Below are positions 23,349-33,416 of a stretch of 64,000 nt of DNA, in pieces; positions within the stretch are counted from its first letter, which is position 1; every line of letters starts with the position of its first letter. Made by a program: the position numbers and the translations under genes. Below the pieces are notes generated by a model. The model was not told where the DNA came from. It worked only from the letters and a program-made list of their open reading frames with translations, and did not search any database. This DNA is from Notospermus geniculatus (lineage: Eukaryota; Nemertea; Pilidiophora; Heteronemertea; Lineidae), in NCBI GenBank assembly GCA_002633025.1, contig NMRB01000116.1:15624-79623 (forward strand), in the 5' to 3' direction.

Positions 23349-24074
23349 TCCTTTCCATTGGCGCGTTTGCGTGCGCGAAAACGCTCGAAAGCATTGTTTT
23401 TTTCCGCGCCGTGACCATCGAAGCAGAAACAAACAATGCTTTCGAGCGTTTCCGCGCACGGAAACGCGCCAATGGAAAGCAGGCCTAGCCATTCACGCGA
23501 TTTTCGAGCGGCGATGCCGCATCCTTTTTCCGTGACCAACGCCGCGGTAAACAAACAATGCTTTCGAGCGGCTGCCGCTCGAAAATCGCGTGAAAGGAAA
23601 GCCAGCGTTACCGGGCCGTTACCGTCGTACGATTTGGTCGGCGTCCGATCGCGAGGCTGTAATTACTTGAGTCATTTCATAACGGGTCGCCGTCGCTAAA
23701 GTACGCTGGACTCTGAATCAATTCCGCGAAGTCGGCGGCTAGATTTGATCGGGCGTCGGACGCCGAAGGGTTTGCGTCGAAGTATAAACTAGGCTTTAGG
23801 CCTCCTTTCCATTGGCGCGTTTGCGTGCGCGAAAACGCTCGAAAACATTGTTTTTTTCCGCGCCGTGACCATCGAAGCAGAAACAAACAATGCTTTCGAG
23901 CGTTTCCGCGCACGGAAACGCGCCAATGGAAAGCAGGCCTAGCCATTCACGCGAGTTTCGAGCGGCGATGCCGCATCCTTTGTCCGTGACCAACGCCGCG
24001 GTAAACAAACAATGCTTTCGAGCGGCTGCCGCTCGAAAATCGCGTGAAAGGAAAGCCAGCGTTACCGGGCCGTT
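23168..24074. repeat. 454-bp direct tandem duplication made of MITE parts
   Basis: The block 23168-23620 is repeated at 23622-24074 with a handful of substitutions. Each unit holds the right half of the 23091-type MITE, a hairpin beginning CCTTTCCATTGGCGCGTTT (23349-23487), and a third hairpin with GCGATTTTCGAGCGGC arms. The compound was assembled first and then duplicated as one piece. Confidence 0.9.
23349..23487. mobile_element. ~139-bp foldback element
   Basis: Inverted arms of about 55 bp start AGGCCTCCTTTCCATTGGCG and contain AAACGCTCGAAAGCATTG. Its duplicate is at about 23803-23941 inside the tandem unit. Confidence 0.8.
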
Positions 24075-24362
24075 GCGGACACTCACAAAGTTTTTGAGCA
24101 CTTGTATAAGAACAGACTGTTCATGCACGGGAGATCGTACGATACTTGTACATGTATATGTATGTATCTCGTGTAATGAGGACATGGAACTTATTGAGCG
24201 CAGAATTCAACCAAATTCCTACCCTGAATGAAGGCAAAATTTGAATACCAAATACCCAAGACTTGCGGCGACATATCCCATATGTGCATAATCTGTCTGA
24301 TTGTCTCCTTTTTCCCTTTCTATAACAACTTCCTGAAATACGGAAGAACACGTAGCAAAACG

Positions 24363-25536
24363 ACATTCAACATATCTGCTGAATTTGTATATTATACCTG
24401 TGGCAAAACGCACTGGGGGTTTGCAAATTCGCATCATATCGATTCATAAACGCAGATTCTGTTGAATTTTCTGGTTTAGTTTTCGCCGCTTTGGTCAGCA
24501 GTTGTGGAACACGCGACAAGTGTCAGCAGCACATTGTTGCTCGTGCCGGATGAGGATATGAAAGGATGCTGTCACTAACAGATGACGTGGACAACCTTCG
24601 TTCAAGGGCGCTCAGGTTGAAGAATTTATACACTCTAACGTTCGAGCAATTATCGCGTTTTGTAGCAAGTCAAATGAACAAGAGCGTATTGGCAAAACGT
24701 CGGCGCCTGAGTTTGTGGGCTCGATCTTGATCGGAGCCAATATCTAAAGTGACTGAACGTGTGTGATCCAAGAATAATGATATCATGGTCACATTAAAGG
24801 TCGCCTGAAAGGCATTTCAAAAAATTGTGGTTCGAGTAAAAAACAATTCAGTGAAAGTTGCATGAAGATTGGATCATTAATTACAGCGTTATAACCAAAT
24901 TTAAGATGTTGTTTCTATATGACAACCAAACAACTTGGTATTCATTGTTGTCCAGGCGGCGGGTTCCCGAGTCAAATGTGCTATCCAGAGTGATAGGAAC
25001 GTGGGAAGGATGGTTTTTGGTTGGTTCCTGTGGGTGAAAAGTGGCAGAAGTACCACTGCCCACACCCGTCACATTCAACATATCTGCTGAATTTGTATAT
25101 TATACCTGTGGCAAAACGCACTGGGGGTTTGCAAATTCGCATCATATCGATTCATAAACGCAGGGCTATGAATTCTGTTATTGAATTTTCTGGTTTAGTT
25201 TTCGCCGCTTTGGTCAGCAGTTGTGGAACACGCGACAAGTGTCAGCCGCACATTGCTGCTCATGCCGGATGAGGGTATGAAAGGATGCTGTCACTAACAG
25301 ATGACGTGGACAACCTTCGTTCAAGGGCGCTCAGGTTGAAGAATTTATACACTCTAACGTTCGAGCAATTATCGCGTTTTGTAGCAACAGAAATGACTCA
25401 AGTATGCAGTCAAATGAACAAGAGCGTATTGGTAGCGTATTGACAAAACGTCGGCGCCTGAGTTTGTGGGCTAAAGTGGAATCCAAGAATAATGATTTCA
25501 TGGTCACATTAAAGGTCGCCTGAAGGGCATTTCAAG
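24363..25536. repeat. Local direct duplication, ~460-bp units
   Basis: The block 24363-24822 recurs at 25071-25536 (offset about 708) with small indels. The shared start is ACATTCAACATATCTGCTGA and the shared end lies near GTCGCCTGAA. No protein frame is preserved in both. Confidence 0.85.
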
Positions 25537-25675
25537 ATTAATTTTTTTTTAAAATCCAATGACATCACAAGGGCTTTCTCCGCTGCCTGACATGGTTGCC
25601 AATCATGCCAGTGTGAGTTGGCATCCTTTTTGAATTCACACAACTGCCTGATTCTGCCTGATTAATGCTCTACAG

Positions 25676-26176
25676 TATAACCATAAAGGAATCAACCATA
25701 AAAGTTCAACTGACAAACTTAGCATTTTATAGATGTGGACAATATCCCTTTAAAACCCAACAGATTTGCATTCTGACGTTTCCATGTGATAGGCAAGACC
25801 CTTCTGCACATTCACTGCAAATTTTGTTGAATTCCGAGTAGTTGATCTTATGATACAAAAGGTCTGAATTAATGAGAACCCCACGGACGATGTGTGTTCA
25901 GGGTCATCGGTGTACATTTGAATAGGCTAACGTACATTTGTACATGGAACACTAACTGTGCTGAAAATAGCTCAGTTATCGTCAGAAATGGAATTCAAAG
26001 CATCATGTTGGCAGGTTCATGTACCTCTTCACCACAAAAAAAGTTGAAGCTCGTGCCTATTACGTAAAGCCAAAATTCAGGCAGTGAGAGACATCTGGTG
26101 GCAACACAGGAAGTGTATCCCTTAGTAAGCTCATCGTTCGCAGTTAAACCTTTATGGTTGATTCCTTTATGGTATA
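25676..26176. mobile_element. 501-bp element with 26-bp TIRs
   Basis: TATAACCATAAAGGAATCAA at the left and its inverse (ending GATTCCTTTATGGTATA) at the right bound an AT-rich core. The first TA may be a target duplication. No transposase frame is present. Confidence 0.7.
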
Positions 26177-26629
26177 ACGCAGAAAACCAGCAGTGGATAA
26201 AACCCTTTCAGGAACCTTTAATTTGATCGCCCAACATTAAACAATAGCCTAGTCGGCGGTAGCTCGCGAGAAGATCAGCTTGCTATAGATATCATAGACC
26301 GGCAGCCCAGAGCAGTTTGGTCAAACGAACTTGGTACCAATTCCGGAGTGCAGGATCACGCAGAGAATGATAGGGCATATGAAGAACTGGACGTCTGCCG
26401 GGGACCCCCTGCTGCGTTTGGCCCTTGGGAACCCCCAAAAGAGGCATAAAATCAGCTCGATCAAACATACATGTAGATAGTTACCACACACAATATATTT
26501 CACAGTAATTTACACATCACACTGGGTAAAAAATGGTTCATTACAGACATAATCGCTGCTGCATTAGGCCCGCCAGACACCCAAAAAGGGCCTAAAAATT
26601 TTGGCTACATCAAACATTATTGGTACCAC
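26177..26629. other. Unannotated ~450 bp
   Basis: No gene or clear repeat structure was found. Confidence 0.4.
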
Positions 26630-26739
26630 TCGGCTGGTGTGCTGCCCGCTTTTTACCCTCGGCTGGTGTGCTGCCCGCTTTTTACCCTCGGCTGGTGTGC
26701 TGCCCGCTTTTTACCCTCGGCTGGTGTGCTGCCCGCTTT
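26630..26739. repeat. 29-bp minisatellite, 3.8 units
   Basis: The unit beginning TCGGCTGGTGTGCTGCCCGC repeats at 26630, 26659, 26688 and 26717 without mismatches, indicating recent expansion. Confidence 0.95.
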
Positions 26740-27702
26740 ATCGTTGCATCGCGATGATACGAAGTCTGACTTCGACAAATTTCAATAGCACGAAAAATAG
26801 ATATTTTTGATAGCACTGAAAACATTAACACTGCTCGACGCCTGAGGAAATATTCAAAGAATACGCCTCCACACAGATGTATATGAGATCGGAATACTCC
26901 CTATCACGCCAACACATCACAATAGTTTGCTAAAAGGATTTGAGAGGAAGTACATCTTCTCTGAAATACGGGGGCGTTTCAATAATGTGACCGGCAGTCG
27001 TAGGACCCTGTGATTTTGCGAACGCACGAGATTTCTTTTCTGTTACTTGAAGAATGTAGGATTTTGGTCAGATTTGATCACCATATCACCGGCAACTGCT
27101 AGGAAGTAAAAAGTGGTACCTCATTTGCTCACGCAAATATTTGTTTAAAACATTTATGCCCTGAAAAAACGTTTGATTGGAATTTGTATATCTGTGTATT
27201 TGTTAGAATATGAAATATGAAATGACTATTTCTTGTAATTTGCTCTTTTCTTTGGTTCTCTAAATCTACAACACTGCCAAAACTATATTTATGCCTTATG
27301 GTTTAGTTTTTTTTCTTGGATATAAAAAACATTGTATTGTTGGTTAAAATTTGTTTGTCTTGCATTTATTCCACTTTGGTTTTCCGTATTCCATCTCACC
27401 CACTCAACTCTGCAAAATTTTCTGTCATCAGTTACAATTCATTCCCGACTCTCTCAAATACAGCAGTAGTTATGAACTTAAACCCAGTTTTACAGGAGAT
27501 AGCAAAATTCTTCAACATCGAAAATGGTCAGTTAGAGAGACTCTCTCGCCTTAAAAAAAATCTGAATGTTGTATAAAGATGTAACACTTTTTTCATCAAA
27601 GAAAGTGTTTGATAAACAATATCCCATTATTTAGGGCCTATTCCTTTACATATACAACTTTTAAAATGCTTGATTAAGGCGTACGTAAAAATTAAAATAT
27701 TA
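26740..27702. other. Unannotated ~960 bp
   Basis: AT-rich sequence without a frame or repeat I can name. Confidence 0.4.
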
Positions 27703-27828
27703 GGGAGTTTTCGCAGAGCCCCCGAAATGCCAACGCGAACGCCAAACCCATTGTTCGATGCCACGGAGAGAGCACCGAACAAAAGGACAGACGTTCGCGT
27801 TGGCGTTTCGAGGGCTTTGCGAAAACTC
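27703..27828. mobile_element. 126-bp MITE, TA target duplication, family 'GGGAGTTTTCGCA'
   Basis: The ends GGGAGTTTTCGCAGAGCCC and the inverse of GAGTTTTCGCAAAGCCC are flanked by TA (27701-27702, 27829-27830). A second copy lies at 43334-43467 in lectin gene A. Both carry GCCAACGC motifs inside. Confidence 0.85.
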
Positions 27829-28554
27829 TAATTCATGTGTTTTGAATCACCAGCAACCATAAATAAAAAAGTGCTACATATCCATATTGGACTAAGAGTT
27901 TTTACGGCGAGAAAGACTCTTTTAGAAAAATGACTGCCCACTTTGAACTTCATCTTCACCAATATAGAGATGTAGAGGGTCGTGGAAAATAGCAAAATGC
28001 CCTTCCTTTCCAAAACAAACAAGCGACCTGAAAAGCAGCGAAGAATACATGTACTTTGAATAAGTTTCTAAACAAAAAGTTTCCTACCTTATCGACCAGG
28101 CGTCATGATTATCTTTGTGATATCCTTTTTTTAAATCTATATCCTGCGTTAACTATTGTTCCAACGATTCGATACTCCAAAACAGTTTTTCAGTTATCCA
28201 ATAGATTTCGTAGAAGCATAGCCAATTGGCGTATTCCAACAACTGACGATGTTATTACGACCACGAGGCACTGGCGTCTACTCCCTTCGATTCGTTGCCG
28301 TAGAAACGACTGTTGCGCTGCCTAGTTTTGTTGGGCAGAAGCTTTCCGATCTCCCGATACATCCCAGTGGATCTTCTAACGGCTCGTCGCGTCAGGAATA
28401 ATCCCCTTTCAATCATTTCCACCAGTCGGATCTGAAGTTAGACGTAAAATATAGAGGTAAATCGTTGACAATGACGATTTGGCGAAGGAATAGGTCAAGC
28501 GACGATGGACTACGGCGGCATCCACGCCAGCCACCAATAAAGTCGCAAGCTTCA
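27829..28554. other. Unannotated ~725 bp
   Basis: No gene recognised. Some inverted matches, such as ACGAAAG-type words, are too short to call. Confidence 0.4.
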
Positions 28555-28686
28555 GGGGTAGCGAGCATAAAGGGGTCGTAACCCTACGTCAGGCCTAAAC
28601 CAGGCGTAGTGCTATGGTCGCGGCCATAGCACTACGCCTGGTTTAGGCCTGACGTAGGGTTACGACCCCTTTATGCTCGCTACCCC
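28555..28686. repeat. Perfect 63-bp-arm palindrome with 6-bp loop
   Basis: Arms 28555-28617 and 28624-28686 are exact reverse complements around TCGCGG. They start GGGGTAGCGAGCATAAAGGG. Perfect symmetry over 63 bp implies recent formation or ongoing gene conversion. No target duplication is evident outside the arms. Confidence 0.95.
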
Positions 28687-28732
28687 AGGTGTTTCACGTG
28701 GGTAAATAAGGCCCAATTTACGTAGAGGTATA

Positions 28733-28865
28733 CGGTATACGGACAAACTGGAGAACAAAGTGAGGTATACGGTATACGGACACGCTGGAGAACAAAGGTT
28801 TCATGGTCATGAACGATTTATTAGGCCATCGTTACCCAGCGTGTCCGTATACCGTATACCTCTAT
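28733..28865. mobile_element. Foldback element with 'AGAGGTATACGGTATACGG' ends
   Basis: A ~39-bp left segment is present twice in tandem (28733 and about 28761) and returns inverted at the right end (CCGTATACCGTATACCTCTA). The core AACAAAGGTTTCATGGT is shared with the element at 56434-56565, although their ends differ. Confidence 0.75.
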
Positions 28866-28880
28866 GAAAACCCGGCCTAA

Positions 28881-28990
28881 AGCTGCGTTTACCGGACACC
28901 GGAATGCGGAAGCGGTATGTGCTATGCGTTTTCGCATACAACATGTCGCATATCGTATATACCGCATTCCGGATGTCTGTAAACGCAGCA
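28881..28990. mobile_element. 110-bp MITE, TAA target duplication
   Basis: AGCTGCGTTTACCGGACACC and its approximate inverse flank a short core of CGCATA/TATGCG words. TAA lies at 28878-28880 and 28991-28993. It follows the preceding foldback element almost directly. Confidence 0.75.
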
Positions 28991-29059
28991 TAACGCCACT
29001 TCTCGCCATAGCTGGATTTCTCCTCGGGACTCGGGCTTCCTCTTTTTTTCGCATAATTA

Positions 29060-29456
29060 GTGAGGTTTCGCAAATCGGACGAAAAACGAAGTACGAAATA
29101 CGAAACTGGACTTCGTTTTTGTGACGTCATGTATTTAACGGAGATGGTTGGCACCGCACATCAACGCCTGCTGCAAGAGCGTCTTTTAGCCTACGACGGT
29201 AGACCGATAGAGTTACGGTGTATATTAAACTTCGAAATTTATCTTTGGTGTCCACTTCGTAGATACAATAAAGGGGAAATTTAAAAATCCAAGATGCACC
29301 ATAACTCTCTCGGTCTTACTTGATATGCTAAAAGACGCACTGGCAGCAGGGACATTTGTGGTAAAAACCAACTCCAGAAATACATTAGGTCCTGGAAATG
29401 AAGTTAAATTTAGTATTTCGTACTTCGTGTTTCGTCAGATTTGCGAAACCTCACTA
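29060..29456. mobile_element. ~397-bp inverted-repeat element (family of 2295 and 47351)
   Basis: The ends ATTAGTGAGGTTTCGCAAAT and the inverse CCTCACTAAT continue into CGAAGTACGAAATACGAAA. Internal GGAGATGGTTGG and CTGCTGCAAGAGCGTC are conserved in the copy at 47351-47741. Confidence 0.75.
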
Positions 29457-29514
29457 ATATTGTAGCGTTGAGCACCTTTTAATACGGCACTCGTTTCCTA
29501 GAATAAAATGAAAA

Positions 29515-29594
29515 GTTGCAGAATAAGAATTCAGGTTGCAGATTAAGAATTCAGGTTGCAGATTAAGAATTCAGGTTGCAGATTAAGAATTCAC
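29515..29594. repeat. 20-bp minisatellite, four units
   Basis: GTTGCAGATTAAGAATTCAG is repeated four times; the first unit has one variant base and the last is truncated in identity. Confidence 0.95.
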
Positions 29595-29667
29595 ATGACA
29601 TTTCTTCCACGACATTTCTATTTTTTTTCAAAACGTGTTTGGAATTTTTGTTGGTGCTGTCCACACG

Positions 29668-29830
29668 CTGTGCAACAATTAGACCGAACACTGTCCTGAT
29701 TAAAAATACTAGGACAGACGCAAGCAAATGCATAAAACCATCATGGCGCCCGCTGGTCTATATTTAGCTCGGAGTCGGTCTATTGCTCTTGGAGCTGTAG
29801 AATGACGCCACTAGCCGGTGTGACGTTTTT
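29668..29830 (-). repeat. Inverted copy of the 7300-7430 segment
   Basis: The segment matches, in reverse complement, 7305-7430 and 17755-17880 (GGGCGCCATGATGGTTTTAT and flanks). It joins directly to an R2-type block, so the two repeats travel together. Confidence 0.7.
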
Positions 29831-30619
29831 CAGCGTTCCCCATCTGCGAGTGTTCCCCTGCTATTGTCTGACGGAATAAGCCGCGACTCGACAATGGAGG
29901 ACACACAGAGAAACGTGTCGATCTATCTGCCAGTGTTTCCAGAACAATAGGGGGAACACTGACACACGGAAACACTGAAAAGCTTTACACCTGGAATCCA
30001 GCTCAGATCATTTGCTTTCACAGGTGTAGTGTAGGTTCTATTGTATTCTGAATATTGGTTTTCCTTCGTGCGGCTTATTCCGTCCTGCACAATAGGGTAG
30101 GGCACTGATTTATGGGCACAGTGAATTACGTTACACCGGTGTGAAGGGAAAGAACGTCCTAGGAAAAACTGTCCGGGGAACAGAAGATCCTATTGTTACA
30201 TTCTAATCTCTGACAATGGTTTCTTTACCCATGCCGCTTATTCCGTTATTCGAACAATAGAAGTGGACACTTTTTGCAGGGGACACTTTTTACTGCTACA
30301 CCGGTCTTCGAATGTAAGCTGCCCAGAAGACCGGGTACCAGTCTATGCAACTATCCCAAAACAGGGGAGTTGCAGATTTTTTGCAGCTCAATGTTTTTGA
30401 AAAGTTGCAGGTGTAGATAGGGCTTTATGGAGAGTTGCCTACGCGTAATCACCACTGAGCCGACTGTATTTTTGACAGTACGGTAAAGATGCCAAAGAAA
30501 AATCTTGGGAAGAACTTCGGCCTATAGGCCTACTTTTGTGTGATCAGTTTCTGGAAAAGGTTGATTTCATGCTGCTCTTTTGTCTGAAGCTGCAGAGGCT
30601 GCTTCTACATTTGCGAACA
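29742..30619. repeat. ~880-bp direct repeat, unit 1 (contains R2-like block)
   Basis: It is repeated at 31397-32288 with short indels. Inside, TGACGGAATAAGCCGCGACT and its inverse (GCGGCTTATTCCGTC) recur three times beside ACAATAG, giving a set of overlapping hairpins. Confidence 0.85.
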
Positions 30620-30919
30620 CTTTTTCAGTTTTTGAGTTTTCGGGTGATAAGACAATTTGGCATGATGTCTAACTCCTTGGCTCATGAATGATTGAGTCTT
30701 GGATGACACGAAAGACGTCGTTGCGAATATTGACACCGCAGTACGGTAAGATAGTTAGTTACGGAAAATTAAACTGGTGTCTCTACCTGTACTATGATGA
30801 CGCAAAACAGACTTTGGTAGATAAAACACTCGATGACATACATGTAGGTATTTTTTTGGACCACGTCCTAAATCTTTTTAACATTATATAGGGGCGGTAA
30901 AGGCTGAAGTTAGTTTTAA

Positions 30920-31225
30920 AGGGAGACTCCACTCATTCTGTCAAATTTTGAATTTTTGAAATATCGTTAATACATTCAAATTCATTGATATCTGCAACAC
31001 CTCATTTTAAGTATTTTAATTGTATCCCAAGGGGACCATTGCACAGCACTCATGATGTCATGAGTGCTCAATGCATGAAGGTACAACCAATAGGCCTAGC
31101 CTGTCACAGTATTAGCTCATTCACTACAAAGGTCGTCAGCCTATTGACACCAGTGACATCACAACTCATGGCAATAGTCTTAATGGATTGATAAAAAATT
31201 AAAGTGTACAATGAGTGGAGTCCCT
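30920..31225. mobile_element. 306-bp MITE with TTAA target duplication
   Basis: AGGGAGACTCCACTCATT and the inverse end in TTAA on both sides (30916-30919, 31226-31229). Truncated halves lie at 397-535 and 10586-10710. The core contains TCATGATGTCATGA. TTAA implies a piggyBac/Kolobok-type source. Confidence 0.85.
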
Positions 31226-31396
31226 TTAATAGCCACTGGCAAGACTGGCGTGCAAGTCACTGCTACATCAATAATTGAACAATATATAAAAGCGAAAACC
31301 TCCCCAGCAGGTTGGTCACGACTTTTACAGCAAGATTCTTTGTCCAACTTATTACTTCAATCGGTTGCTTTCTCTTAAAGAAAATTCGTAAGAATC

Positions 31397-32288
31397 ATGG
31401 CGCCCGCTGGTCTGTATTTAGCTCGGCGTCGGTCTATTGCTCTTGGAGCTGTAGAATGACGCCACTAGCCGGTGTGACGTTTTTCAGCGTTCCCCATCTG
31501 CGAGTGTTCCCCTGCTATTGTCTGACGGAATAAGCCGCGACTCGACAATGGAGGACACAGAGTGAAACGTGTCGATCTATCTGCCAGTGTTTCCAGAACA
31601 ATAGGGGGACACTGACACACGGAAACACTGAAAAGCTTTACACCTGGAATCCAGCTCAGATCATTTGCTTTTACAGGTGTAGTGTAGGTTCTATTGTCTT
31701 CTGAATATTGGTTTTCCTTCGTGCGGCTTATTCCGTCCTGCACAATAGGGTAGGACACTGATTTATGGGCACAGTGAATTACGTTACACCGGTGTGAAGG
31801 GAAAGAACGTCCTAGGAAAAACTGTCCGGGGAACAGAAGATCCTATTGTTACATTCTAATCTCTGACAAAGGTTTCTTTACCCATGCCGCTTATTCCGTT
31901 ATTCGAACAATAGAAGTGGACACTTTTTACTGCTACACCGGTCTTCGAATGTAAGCTGCCCAGAAGACCGGGTACCAGTCTATGCAACTATCCCAAAACA
32001 GGGAAGTTGCAGATTTTTTGCAGCTCAATGTTTTTGAAAAGTTGCAGGTGTAGATAGGGCTTTATGGAGAGTTGCCTACGCGTAATCACCACTGAGACGA
32101 CTGTATTTTTGATAGTACGGTACAGTATGCCAAAGAAAAATCTTGTGAAGTTTGGGAAGAACTTCGGCCTATTATAGTAGGCCTACTTTTGTGTGATTAG
32201 TTTCTGGAAAAGGTTGACGTCATGCTGCTCTTTTGTCTGAAGCTGCAGAGGCTGCTTCTTCATTTGCGAACACTTTTTCAGTTTTTGG
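31397..32288. repeat. ~890-bp direct repeat, unit 2
   Basis: This is the paralog of 29742-30619. It differs by small indels such as the absence of one 'GCAGGGGACACTTTTT' duplication. Homology stops at CACTTTTTCAGTTTTT. Confidence 0.85.
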
Positions 32289-32970
32289 CCCGTATGCACC
32301 AACATCAGATTAGCCCCAATTCGGCTTAAGTCCAACTTAAGCTTGAGCTTAAATTTTGATCCCATTGCACCAATCATATTTGATCCAGAAGTTGGGCTTA
32401 AGCTCTTGCAAAGTTTAAACCACCCAAGGGGTAGGTTTAACTTATGGATTAAGGCTGTTCACTCATCGGGTTGGAAAGATGGAGTTTCTTGACTAGCGTG
32501 ACGAAATGGACATGGTGGATTGCCCAGGACGGGTTGTTGAGGAGAAATTTAAAAACACGGTACAGGTTTACCAAGGTCAATGCTTGTGGATTCTGGTCTA
32601 ATTGAATATGAGATTGCTCCATCATCTGATCGCAACAATCCAATCTCAAACGTGACTCCAAATGTCTACCATCTAAATTTCAACAAAGTAAATCGCCCCG
32701 CATTTCGGGCAATTTATTCTAAAGTGGTTTTATTTAATTTATTGTAACTTTGTGTTCTTATCTTCTGTGACCGGGAATTCGATTTCCTCGTTATAGGATA
32801 CTGTTTATTTCGTCCTCTCCATGGTGAAAGTTGGGACGAAGTTGGTTTTTTAGTGCATTAGGAACTTGAGAGTGGGACCGTGTTAAGTCGGACACAACCT
32901 CAACTAAGCCAACTGGAATGCGGAAGAAAGAAATGCGACACATACATGTACATTGTACATCAGTGTAAGC
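32289..32970. other. Unannotated ~680 bp
   Basis: It starts with GGCCCGTATGCACCAA and a cluster of CTTAAGC/GCTTAAG palindromic words (32325-32410), suggesting one end of an inverted-repeat element. No frame was found. Confidence 0.4.
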
Positions 32971-33290
32971 TACGGTTACACCTACCGTGGCTGGAAAGTA
33001 TCATATTTATTTTTTCTCTGAATATTTATTTTTTTCCCTAAATCATTATTTTTCATTCTAAATTCGATTTTTTTCAATTTCCGCCGCATGGCGAAAATTA
33101 TTTCCACCATGCCCATAATTATTAATAATTATGGGCACGGTGGAAATAATTATGGGCATGGTGGTAATAATTTTCGCCATGCGCCGGAAATTGAAAAAAT
33201 CGAATTTAGAATGAAAAATAATAATTTAGGAAAAAAATATTCAGAAAAAAATAAATATGATACTTTCCAGCCGCGGTATACACCTGTTGA
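32971..33290. mobile_element. ~320-bp near-palindrome
   Basis: Arms of about 150 bp, starting GGTTACACCTACCGTGGCTG, fold around AATTATTAATAATT near 33122. The right arm returns into repeat R1 (GCGGTATACACCTGTTG). The AT-rich arms carry ATTCGATTTTTTTCAATTTC. Confidence 0.8.
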
Positions 33291-33416
33291 CAATATTCGT
33301 GTTTTTACAGACCCGCGTCAAACTCGTGTGTACAAAACTCCCGGCGAGAGATCATACTACTACATTGTGGTTAAGTAGCCCGGCGACAGGTGCGCTGCGT
33401 GCACTGACTCTTCGGA

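Noticed and set aside
23223-24185. Minus-strand frames of 70-130 codons, Arg/Ala-rich
   Set aside because: They lie within tandem-duplicated foldback elements; the frames come from GC-rich palindromic arms.
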